25,824 bases of DNA from Flavobacteriaceae bacterium UBA2540. Its GTDB lineage: Bacteria > Bacteroidota > Bacteroidia > Flavobacteriales > Flavobacteriaceae. Shown one piece after another: positions 17,141 through 24,808 of this stretch; the first letter of the stretch is position 1, and every line of letters starts with the position of its first letter. The DNA lies in NCBI GenBank assembly GCA_002340765.1, contig DDMS01000033.1:1-25824 (forward strand), given 5' to 3'. The notes beneath the pieces were generated by a model that did not search any database, had not been told where the DNA came from, and saw only the letters and a list, made by a program, of their open reading frames with translations. The translations under genes were made by a program, and so were the position numbers.

Positions 17141-17165
17141 TGTGGAATGTGAATTTATTGTTAAA
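17141..17165 (+). promoter_or_regulatory. conserved leader element, copy 2 (susC leader)
   Basis: Twenty-five bases starting TGTGGAATGT, matching the element in the permease leader at 15857-15880 in 22 of 25 columns. It lies right after the predicted -7 box, at the transcription start region. Relative to its gene it faces the other way from copy 1, so a protein-bound DNA site is the simplest reading. An ATG inside it (17142) opens an in-frame extension of susC that is not used in this annotation. Confidence 0.4.
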
Positions 17166-17204
17166 TTAAAATCAAATTTACAGTTATTACTTAACAAATT
17201 ATAC

Positions 17205-20105
17205 ATGAAAAATTTTAAATTATTGTTAATTGGATTTCTTTTAGCTTCCTCTTTTAGCATGTTTGCCCAACAAACGGTTCAAGGAGTTGTAAAAGAAAAA
17301 AAATCTGGTGATTCTTTGCCAGGTGTGAGTGTTGTTATTAAAGGTACCACTAAAGGTGCTGAAACGGATTTCGACGGGAAATTTACAATCGAAAAAGTAA
17401 AAACAGGTGAAATACTTGTTTTTAGATATCTGGGTTATGCAGATAAAGAGGTTGTAATTGGAACAAACCGCAACTTAGTTGTGGAACTCGAAGAAGCGTT
17501 AGAACAACTTGATGAAATTATTGTTGTAGGATATGGAACTACAACCGTAAAAGATGCTACAGGTTCTGTAGAAGCAATTACTGCTAAAGAAATGACGAAA
17601 GGTAACATTGTAACCGCTGAAAATTTAATTAGCGGTCGGGTTTCTGGGGTAAACATCACCACAAGTGGTGCTCCAGGTTCTGGTTCAGAAATAAGAATTC
17701 GTGGTGGTTCTTCTTTAAGTGCATCTAACGATCCATTGATTGTTATTGATGGTTTACCTTTATCTGGTGTTGATTTGAATAGTATCAACCCAAATGATAT
17801 TGAATCTTTTTCTGTTTTAAAAGATGCCTCTGCTACTGCTATTTATGGAGCTAGAGGTGCTAACGGGGTAATCATTATTACTACTAAAAAAGGTAGAAGC
17901 GAATACTCTTTAGATTATGACTACCAAGTTGCTTTTGGAGAAATTAGAGACAGAATATCTGTTTTTGACGGAGATGCATTTAGAAATTTAATTGCTACAA
18001 GAAGACCAAATGATGTTGGAATGTTAGGTACTGCGAATACAAATTGGCAAAATGAGGTATTCCAAAAATCTGTTTCTACACAACACAACATTAGTGCTAG
18101 AGGACAACTTTTTGGAAGAATTCCAACTAGACTTTCTGTAAATTTCTCTGAAATTGAAGGAAATATTTTAACCTCTCAATTTGATAGAGCCAATGTTTCT
18201 TTATCAATGAATCCATCATTTTTTAATGATCATTTAAAAATAAGCTTAAATTATAACAGAGCTTTTGTAAACGAAAGATTTGCAGACGCAGGTCAGGTAA
18301 ACGCAGCTATTCGTTACGATCCTACACAACCTGTGTATGACAGAACATCTCCTTTTGGTGGTTTTTATCAGCATATTACTAGAACTCCAAATGGAATCTT
18401 AGTAGATAATGGAACAAGAAACCCAGTTGCTGCTTTATTACAAAACGAAAATAGATCAAACAGATTTAGACAATTTGGTAATTTAAAAATAGATTATAAA
18501 TTACACTTTTTACCAGAGGTTACTGTAAGTGCAAGCGCTGGTTTTGACAAATCCATTCAAGAAGGTACTTTTTTCAACCCTTTAAATAGTCCTGCTAATT
18601 ATACAGACTTATTTGTAGGTGGTGAAGGTTCTTATACAAATGAAAATATCAATGAAAATTTTAACACAACCATAAACTACATCAACACCTTTGGTAAATT
18701 TAAAACTGATGTAATGGTTGGTTATGATTACCAATCTTTTGATGGTAATGGAGACAGTACAGGAAATACAAGAAATCCAAATGATGTTGGTTTTACTTCT
18801 TATGTGAATACCCCTGTTGTTTTAATAGGTTTTTTAGCTAGAGCAAATTTAACGTATAACGGAAAGTACCTTTTAACCTTAAACTACAGACGTGATGGAA
18901 CTTCACGTTTTGGCCCTGCAAATAGATGGGGTAATTTTGGTGGTGCTGCTTTGGCATGGAGAATGAGTGATGAAGATTTCTTAAAAGACAGTAAAGTAAT
19001 TTCTGAATTAAAATTACGCGCCTCTTATGGTGCTAATGGGCAACAAGATGGAATTCCTGGAGATTTATATTTAGACAGATATCGTTTTGGAAATCAAAAC
19101 TCACAATACCTGTTTGGTGGAATTCCAATACAATCAACAATAGCTTCACCTAGAAGTAATTTAAAATGGGAAAATACAGCTACTGTAGAGATTGGTTTAG
19201 ATTATGGCTTATTTAATAATAGATTCTCAGGTTCTGTAAACGTTTTTCAAAAGAATTCTACTGATTTATTAGCAAATGTAGCAGTTCCTGATGGAGCTAA
19301 TTTTACAAACAGAGTAGTTCAAAATATTGGTGATTTACAAGTAAATGGTATTGAATTTACATTAAACACAGATATCATTAAAAAAGAAAATATGAATTGG
19401 AATATTAATTTTAATTCAACTTTTTTAGACAGAAAAGTCGTAAATATTGGAACAGATCAATTTGTTGGTGATATTTCTGGTGGAACTGGAAGAACAATAC
19501 AGTTATTAAGAGAAGGTTTTGCTCCATACTCATTTTTCTCTTATAAACAGCTATATGATACTACTGGAAACCCAATTGAAGGAGCTTATTTAGATGTAAA
19601 TGGAGATGGAACAATAGATTCTTTTGATTTAGTTCCTATTGGTAACCCTCAACCAGATTTCACTTTTGGTTTTCAATCAAATTTTAACTACAAAAATTTT
19701 GATTTAGCATTTAATTTAAGAGCTAGCTTAGGAAACTATTTATATAATAATGTTAACTCTTCTTTGGCACAATATGCTCTATTGCAAGACAATGCAGTGT
19801 TAGGCAACATCCCTACATCAGTACTTAATACAAATTTTAATACAACTGCAGATGTTATTGCTTCAGATATATTTCTTGAAAATGCTTCGTTCTTAAGAAT
19901 GGATAACATCACTATAGGATATACTTTTGATAGACCTATCAAAAAATTTGCCTCTAACAGTTTTCGTTTATGGGCAGGTATACAAAACGTATTTACAATT
20001 ACAAACTACTCTGGCTTAGACCCAGAATTAGGAAGTGGTGGAATTGATAATACAAACTTTCCTAGACCAAGAACATTTTTGGTTGGTGCAAATATTAAAT
20101 TTTAA
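17205..20105 (+). CDS. susC: SusC-like TonB-dependent outer-membrane maltodextrin transporter
   Basis: Outer-membrane beta-barrel of 966 residues that imports malto-oligosaccharides with SusD as its lid. The start at 17205 is preferred over an in-frame ATG at 17142: it gives a clean signal peptide (MKNFKLLLIGFLLAS...FAQ, cut near residue 21-22), while the longer form adds 21 residues in front and begins at the predicted transcription start. A carboxypeptidase-regulatory-like domain (about 24-90, VQGVVKEKKSGDSLPGVSV) is followed by a TonB-box-like stretch at about 103-111 (DEIIVVGYG). The plug follows, with AIYGARGANGVIIITTKKG, then the barrel, ending FLVGANIKF with the terminal Phe needed for assembly. 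It is the first gene of the plus-strand operon, 17 bp before susD, and downstream of a LacI-type operator and a -33/-7 promoter. Confidence 0.95.
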   Translation: MKNFKLLLIGFLLASSFSMFAQQTVQGVVKEKKSGDSLPGVSVVIKGTTKGAETDFDGKFTIEKVKTGEILVFRYLGYADKEVVIGTNRNLVVELEEALEQLDEIIVVGYGTTTVKDATGSVEAITAKEMTKGNIVTAENLISGRVSGVNITTSGAPGSGSEIRIRGGSSLSASNDPLIVIDGLPLSGVDLNSINPNDIESFSVLKDASATAIYGARGANGVIIITTKKGRSEYSLDYDYQVAFGEIRDRISVFDGDAFRNLIATRRPNDVGMLGTANTNWQNEVFQKSVSTQHNISARGQLFGRIPTRLSVNFSEIEGNILTSQFDRANVSLSMNPSFFNDHLKISLNYNRAFVNERFADAGQVNAAIRYDPTQPVYDRTSPFGGFYQHITRTPNGILVDNGTRNPVAALLQNENRSNRFRQFGNLKIDYKLHFLPEVTVSASAGFDKSIQEGTFFNPLNSPANYTDLFVGGEGSYTNENINENFNTTINYINTFGKFKTDVMVGYDYQSFDGNGDSTGNTRNPNDVGFTSYVNTPVVLIGFLARANLTYNGKYLLTLNYRRDGTSRFGPANRWGNFGGAALAWRMSDEDFLKDSKVISELKLRASYGANGQQDGIPGDLYLDRYRFGNQNSQYLFGGIPIQSTIASPRSNLKWENTATVEIGLDYGLFNNRFSGSVNVFQKNSTDLLANVAVPDGANFTNRVVQNIGDLQVNGIEFTLNTDIIKKENMNWNINFNSTFLDRKVVNIGTDQFVGDISGGTGRTIQLLREGFAPYSFFSYKQLYDTTGNPIEGAYLDVNGDGTIDSFDLVPIGNPQPDFTFGFQSNFNYKNFDLAFNLRASLGNYLYNNVNSSLAQYALLQDNAVLGNIPTSVLNTNFNTTADVIASDIFLENASFLRMDNITIGYTFDRPIKKFASNSFRLWAGIQNVFTITNYSGLDPELGSGGIDNTNFPRPRTFLVGANIKF

Positions 20106-20122
20106 TTATTAAAGAAATACAG

Positions 20123-21733
20123 ATGAAAAAAATTATGAATTTTAACAAATTAGCAATCTTATTTCTTGTGATGCTAGTAGCGATGTCTTCGTGTACGAAA
20201 GACCTTGACATCACTCCGCAAGACGATCAAGATTTATTAGGTGAAGATTTTTTCGCAAACGGAACTGCTTACAAAGAATTATTAGCAGGTGTTTATGGAA
20301 ATCTTTCTTTAACAGGTGTAGATGGCCCTAGTTCTTCAAATATTCAAGGTTTAGATCCAGGTACAAGTCAGTTTGGACGTGTATTATTATACTTACAAAC
20401 CTTATCCGCTGATGAAATGATTTGGTCTTATGAAAACGATCCAGGTACTCGTGAAATACAACGTAACATTTGGAATGCAAATGACCCTATCCTTTTAGGA
20501 ATGTTTGGTAGAACTCATGCTACAATTGCATTTGCAAATAACTTTTTAAGAGAGACAACTACTGCTAAATTAGATGAAAGAAACGTTACTGATGCTATAA
20601 GAACAGAAGTTAAAGCTTATAGAGCTGAAGCAAGATTACTAAGAGCCATGTCTTATTACTACATGATGGATATCTTTGGTCAAGCAAATTTTACTACTGA
20701 AGAAGATGCCATCAACACACAACCAGCTGCTTATAATAGACAACAACTTTTTGATTTTGTAGAAGCTGAGTTAAAAGCTATTGAAGGCGATTTAGCTGAT
20801 CCAATGGCAGTTGAACACGGAAGAGCAAGCAAAGGTGTTGCTTGGATGATTTTAGCAAAAATTTACTTAAATGCTGAAGTATATATTGGTCAAAACAAAT
20901 ACACTGAATGTATCGATTATTGTAAAAAAATTATTGGCGGAGGCTATTCATTGGCAACCAATTATTTACATAATTTCATGGCAGACAACAATACAAACTC
21001 TGCAAATAATGAAATTATCTTCCCTTTAATTTCTGATGGAACTTATGTACAAAACTATGGCCCAACAACAGTAATGATCAATGGTTCTGTTGGAAGTTTG
21101 GAATCTAATGGTGCTGCTCTTGGAGTTGGTGCTGGAGGTTGGGGTGGTGCTCTGCGTTTAAGAAAACAGTTTGTTCAATTATTTGACGCAAGTGTTTTTA
21201 ATAATGATACTAGAAACACCATCATCAAAGGTTCAAGACCCATTGATATTTTAGACATTTCTGATAGAGATCAAGGATTTATTTTAGAGAAATATTCAAA
21301 TGCAACTTCTACAGGCGGATTTGGTGTTGATCAAACATTTGTAGATACTGATTTCCCATTGTTTAGATTAGCAGATGTGTATTTAATGTACATTGAAGCA
21401 CATTTAAGAGGTGGAGCTGGAGCAAGTCCTGCAGATGCTGTTTCTTATATCAATGCTATCAGAACAAGAGCAAACAATCCTCAAAACAATTTGACAATTT
21501 CTGACTTGAATTTGAACTTTATTTTAGATGAAAGAGCAAGAGAATTGCATTGGGAAGCTCACAGAAGACAAGATTTAATTCGTTATGGGAAATTTACTGG
21601 AGGTTCATACAACTGGGCTTGGAAAGGAAATGGAACTAACGGAATTGCTTTACCTGCGCATATGAATTTATATCCAATTCCTGCAGCTAGTTTAGCTTCT
21701 AACCCAAATTTAACTCAAAATCCTGGGTACTAA
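20123..21733 (+). CDS. susD: SusD-like glycan-binding outer-membrane lipoprotein
   Basis: Surface lipoprotein of 536 residues that captures malto-oligosaccharides and forms the lid of SusC. The signal ends VAMSSC (Cys24) and is followed by TKDLDITPQDDQD, an acidic stretch suited to export to the outer face. The RagB/SusD fold shows the helical repeat blocks AYRAEARLLRAMSYYYMMDIFG (about residues 167-188) and RASKGVAWMILAKIYLNAEVY, then DFPLFRLADVYLMYIEA, and ELHWEAHRRQDLIRYGKF near the C-terminus. The end LYPIPAASLASNPNLTQNPGY is the usual SusD tail. A second in-frame ATG four codons later (20135) could also serve as start. It pairs with susC 17 bp upstream and precedes susE by 19 bp. Confidence 0.95.
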   Translation: MKKIMNFNKLAILFLVMLVAMSSCTKDLDITPQDDQDLLGEDFFANGTAYKELLAGVYGNLSLTGVDGPSSSNIQGLDPGTSQFGRVLLYLQTLSADEMIWSYENDPGTREIQRNIWNANDPILLGMFGRTHATIAFANNFLRETTTAKLDERNVTDAIRTEVKAYRAEARLLRAMSYYYMMDIFGQANFTTEEDAINTQPAAYNRQQLFDFVEAELKAIEGDLADPMAVEHGRASKGVAWMILAKIYLNAEVYIGQNKYTECIDYCKKIIGGGYSLATNYLHNFMADNNTNSANNEIIFPLISDGTYVQNYGPTTVMINGSVGSLESNGAALGVGAGGWGGALRLRKQFVQLFDASVFNNDTRNTIIKGSRPIDILDISDRDQGFILEKYSNATSTGGFGVDQTFVDTDFPLFRLADVYLMYIEAHLRGGAGASPADAVSYINAIRTRANNPQNNLTISDLNLNFILDERARELHWEAHRRQDLIRYGKFTGGSYNWAWKGNGTNGIALPAHMNLYPIPAASLASNPNLTQNPGY

Positions 21734-21752
21734 TTTTTAAAATGAATTACAA

Positions 21753-22886
21753 ATGATGAAAAATATAAAAAGATTTTCAGCAATCACATTTATTGGAGTA
21801 TTTATGATGCTCTTCAATGCATGTGACGACAACTCTGAATTGTTTACAATTTCGACTCCAATTGCGCCAGTTTTGGCGAATGTGGGTTTCACGGAATTAG
21901 AACTAGATGCCGTAAACACAAACAATCCAGCACTTACCTTAAATTGGGAAGAAGCAGACTACGGTCAACAAGCTTCTATCAATTATGCCATAGAGTTTTC
22001 TAGTGACAATGCTTTTACAACTCCTGTAACCGCAGCAACAATTACCGGACGTACAACTGTTACTTTATCTGTAAGCGAAGTAAACGCTAATGCAGGAAAT
22101 GCAGGTTTAAATCCTTTTGAATGGAAAGCATTATACATAAGAGTAGTTTCTACAATTGGTTCTAAAGCTGCTGAAGCTGCTGCTTCCAATGCAATTGAAA
22201 TCAATGTATATCCTTTCTTTAATTACGTTTTTAATGATTATTATTTAGTTGGAAATGCTACTGCTCCAGGATGGAATAATAATAGTAATAATCCGGCACT
22301 GTATAGAGACGAAACCGACAGTAATGTATTTTACTATACCGGATTATTTAAAAATGATAATGGTGATTACAATGAAGGTCGATTTAAAATTTTAGAGAGT
22401 AAAGGACTTTGGCAACCTCAATGGGGTGATTCTAGAAATGAAGGTAGTGACGATCCAAGTGAAAATGGAAACATTGCTGGAAATCCTACTACTCAAGCTG
22501 GTGATCCAGGTAGATTTGGAGTAGTAACTACGGGGTTTTATACGTTTTCAATAAATTTTGCTACCAATAAATACACCTTAGTTCCTTTCAATGCATCAGG
22601 AATCACAAGTCCTGCATCTCTAAGCTTACAAGGTTCAAGTACTGCCAATGTTGCAATGACCCAATTAGGTTTTGATGGACATCAATGGTATGCAAACAAT
22701 GTAAGATTGACTCCTGGTGCTGTAGAGTTTGTAACTGGAGCTGGTGCAAGATGGGGTAATACAACTTCTTTCTCTGGAGTTGCAACTGATGGTGGAGGCG
22801 CAATTCCTGTAATTGTAGAAGATGATTATGATATCTGGTTTAATGATTTAACTGGGCGTTATATTTTAATTCCTTTAAACTTATAA
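21753..22886 (+). CDS. susE: SusE-like starch-binding outer-membrane lipoprotein
   Basis: Surface lipoprotein of 377 residues. The signal ends LFNAC (Cys24) and is followed by DDNSE, an acidic run like known lipoprotein export signals of this phylum. An immunoglobulin-like SusE N-domain spans about 30-155 (ALTLNWEEADYG...). Two starch-binding modules follow: one starting YYLVGNATAPGWNN (about 163-280) and a second, shorter one from about 290 to the end (LSLQGSSTANVAM...GRYILIPL). Trp in APGWNN and WQPQWGD are plausible sugar-stacking residues. The gene lies 19 bp after susD and 26 bp before the susF-like gene. SusE versus SusF naming rests on order and on having two rather than three modules. 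Confidence 0.88.
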   Translation: MMKNIKRFSAITFIGVFMMLFNACDDNSELFTISTPIAPVLANVGFTELELDAVNTNNPALTLNWEEADYGQQASINYAIEFSSDNAFTTPVTAATITGRTTVTLSVSEVNANAGNAGLNPFEWKALYIRVVSTIGSKAAEAAASNAIEINVYPFFNYVFNDYYLVGNATAPGWNNNSNNPALYRDETDSNVFYYTGLFKNDNGDYNEGRFKILESKGLWQPQWGDSRNEGSDDPSENGNIAGNPTTQAGDPGRFGVVTTGFYTFSINFATNKYTLVPFNASGITSPASLSLQGSSTANVAMTQLGFDGHQWYANNVRLTPGAVEFVTGAGARWGNTTSFSGVATDGGGAIPVIVEDDYDIWFNDLTGRYILIPLNL

Positions 22887-22912
22887 TTTCAACTTAATTT
22901 AAACGATAAAAA

Positions 22913-24745
22913 ATGAATAATTTTATAAAAAAATTAAGCTACCTAATACTTTCATTCTCCTTATTATTAGGATCATGTGATGTAGAAGAAAGCTTAACAA
23001 TTACAAGTCCAGCACCTGAATTTGTATTAAATACGCCAGGAATTAGCACCATTTTCTTAAATTTTGCGTTGCCTAATAATCCTGCTTTTACTATCAGCTG
23101 GAAGGATGAGGTTAATAGTGGAGCTACCTACACTATTCAAATGTCATTGGAACCTGAATTTGCAAATCCTACAGCATTAGGAACTACAAATACTTCCAAC
23201 TTTTCAATGAGTGTAAATGATTTTAATACTGTACTAAACGGCTTAAATGTTACTTCTTTTACAAATACTGCTGTGTATATGAGAGTTTCTACTAGTAGTA
23301 ACATTTCTAACACGATTTTATTTCAAGTATCTAAATTTGCTGTACAATTACCTGTGTTTACAAGCCCAAATGCAAATGACTCATTTGTGTTGTCTGACGT
23401 AAATCCTGATGCAGTAATTACTACTGTTACTTGGGATGATCCAGAAATTACATCTGTAAGTACTGTTGCTGTTTCATATCAATTGCAAATGGCTGAAGCA
23501 GGAACAAATTTTGTGACAGTTGCTGACTTGGGAGAAACTGTTAATAAATCAGTTGAATTGACTCATGGAGCTTTAAATACAGCTGTGTTAGATAACAACG
23601 GAGTTGCTGGAACTGCTGCAAATTTTGAATTCAGAATTCGTGCTGTAGCCAAAACTGCTGCTGGTGATTTATTCAGAACTTCGGAAACATTAACACTTTC
23701 AATTACTCCATATGATGTTGCTTTACCTCCTGCTCTTTATGTAGTTGGTGCTGGTGCTGTGGATGCTGGTTGGGGATGGTCATCACCAGTTGAATTATTA
23801 CTACAAGGAAAAAAATGGTCAGGAAACATTAAGTTATCTCCTGAGAATGGTGGAAACTTCCGTTTCTTCACAAACAAAACTTTAGAGTGGGGTTCACCAA
23901 GTTATAATTTTCCATATTTTTCTGACAGAGGGTATACTATTGATAGCAATTTCAAAAATGCAAATGATGGTGATAGCAACTTCCAATTTATCGGAACTGC
24001 AGGTACCTATTTTATCACAATTGATACACAAACAAAAACCATCACTTTAGGCCCTGAAGTTGTTGGTCCTAACTGTAACTTTGATCAGTTATGGGTTGTT
24101 GGTGCTGGTGCAGTGGATGCTGGTTGGGGATGGTCTTCTCCAGTAAAAATTGCTTGTACTGGAACAGGAAAATATGAAGGAAATATCAAATTAACAAATG
24201 ATGCTTTCCGATTTTTCTCAAACAGAACTTTAGAATGGGGCTCACCTAGTTTCAATTACCCACATTATGCAAATAATGGTTATACTATAGACGCAAGATT
24301 GGAAAATGCGAATGATGGTGATAGTAATTTTAAGTTTAATGGTACTCCTGGTGAGTATGGTTTAACTATAGATGATATTAATAAAACAATAACATTAAGT
24401 GCCCCAATTAAACTATGCGAATTTGACCAACTTTGGTTAGTAGGTGCTGGAGTTCCTGACGCTGGTTGGGGATGGGGATCTCCTGTTGCATTGCCTTGTA
24501 CGGGAGCAGGAATCTATTCAGGTTCAGTAACTTTTGCAAATGATGCATTTAGATTCTTTACAGATAGAACTCTTGAATGGGGTTCTCCTAGCTATAACTT
24601 CCCTTACTTTGTAAATGAAGGTTATACGATTGATGCCAATTTTGAAAATGCAAATGATGGTGACAAAAATGTAAGATTTGTTGGTACTCCTGGAACCTAT
24701 ACGTTGACTGTAAATACAGTAACAAAAACAATCACTTTAAATTAA
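22913..24745 (+). CDS. susF: SusF-like starch-binding lipoprotein with three tandem modules
   Basis: Surface lipoprotein of 610 residues that should hold starch at the cell surface; no catalytic motif is seen. The signal ends LLLGSC (Cys22) and is followed by the acidic DVEES. Two immunoglobulin/FN3-like SusE-type domains (about 28-140 and 146-268) precede three tandem carbohydrate-binding modules at 275-379, 393-495 and 507-610. Each begins with VGAG..DAGWGW.SP and contains TLEWGSPS, GYTID and NANDGD, and ends KTITL. By hand count modules 2 and 3 are about 65% identical. Two tryptophans in DAGWGW and one in TLEWG probably stack on glucose rings. Modules 2 and 3 each carry two cysteines (388/415 and 502/529) absent from module 1. 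The N-terminal part (about residues 1-270) resembles SusE in architecture. Confidence 0.88.
   Translation: MNNFIKKLSYLILSFSLLLGSCDVEESLTITSPAPEFVLNTPGISTIFLNFALPNNPAFTISWKDEVNSGATYTIQMSLEPEFANPTALGTTNTSNFSMSVNDFNTVLNGLNVTSFTNTAVYMRVSTSSNISNTILFQVSKFAVQLPVFTSPNANDSFVLSDVNPDAVITTVTWDDPEITSVSTVAVSYQLQMAEAGTNFVTVADLGETVNKSVELTHGALNTAVLDNNGVAGTAANFEFRIRAVAKTAAGDLFRTSETLTLSITPYDVALPPALYVVGAGAVDAGWGWSSPVELLLQGKKWSGNIKLSPENGGNFRFFTNKTLEWGSPSYNFPYFSDRGYTIDSNFKNANDGDSNFQFIGTAGTYFITIDTQTKTITLGPEVVGPNCNFDQLWVVGAGAVDAGWGWSSPVKIACTGTGKYEGNIKLTNDAFRFFSNRTLEWGSPSFNYPHYANNGYTIDARLENANDGDSNFKFNGTPGEYGLTIDDINKTITLSAPIKLCEFDQLWLVGAGVPDAGWGWGSPVALPCTGAGIYSGSVTFANDAFRFFTDRTLEWGSPSYNFPYFVNEGYTIDANFENANDGDKNVRFVGTPGTYTLTVNTVTKTITLN
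23735..24049 (+). repeat. starch-binding module repeat 1 of susF-like gene
   Basis: First of three tandem coding repeats, 105 codons (residues 275-379). It starts LYVVGAGAVDAGWGWSSP and ends KTITL. Unlike the other two it has three extra residues before FRFF (ENGGN) and no cysteines, replacing the CTG turn with LQGKK. Confidence 0.85.
24089..24397 (+). repeat. starch-binding module repeat 2 of susF-like gene
   Basis: Second tandem repeat, 103 codons (residues 393-495). Its first 18 residues differ from those of repeat 1 at a single position (Trp for Tyr at residue 2). The DNA of this block is also closely alike, with mostly third-base changes, which points to a fairly recent duplication. It carries Cys415, with Cys388 just ahead in the linker. 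Confidence 0.85.
24431..24742 (+). repeat. starch-binding module repeat 3 of susF-like gene
   Basis: Third tandem repeat, 104 codons (residues 507-610), closing the protein. It reads LWLVGAGVPDAGWGWGSP at the start and has Cys529, with Cys502 in the linker. The linkers before repeats 2 and 3 both end in FDQ, so linker plus module was the duplicated unit. Confidence 0.85.
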
Positions 24746-24758
24746 AAGTTTTTATACC

Positions 24759-24793
24759 AAAAAGGCTATACAAATCATTTGTATAGCCTTTTT
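24759..24793 (+). terminator. strong hairpin terminator/attenuator after susF
   Basis: A perfect inverted repeat with 17-base arms (AAAAAGGCTATACAAAT and its complement) around a single C, in practice a GC-containing stem closed by a small loop, with a run of T at the 3' end. It lies 13 bases after the susF stop and only 15 bases before the next ATG. The A-run on one side and T-run on the other would let it work on either strand. Confidence 0.85.
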
Positions 24794-24808
24794 AATTAAA
24801 AAAATCTT

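Noticed and set aside
17142..17204. In-frame ATG 21 codons upstream of the chosen susC start
   Set aside because: It puts 21 residues ahead of a clean signal peptide, begins at the predicted transcription start and falls inside the conserved leader element.
17435..17788. Open frame of 117 codons antisense to the susC plug region
   Set aside because: Shadow of a strongly conserved SusC segment; no start context or domain.
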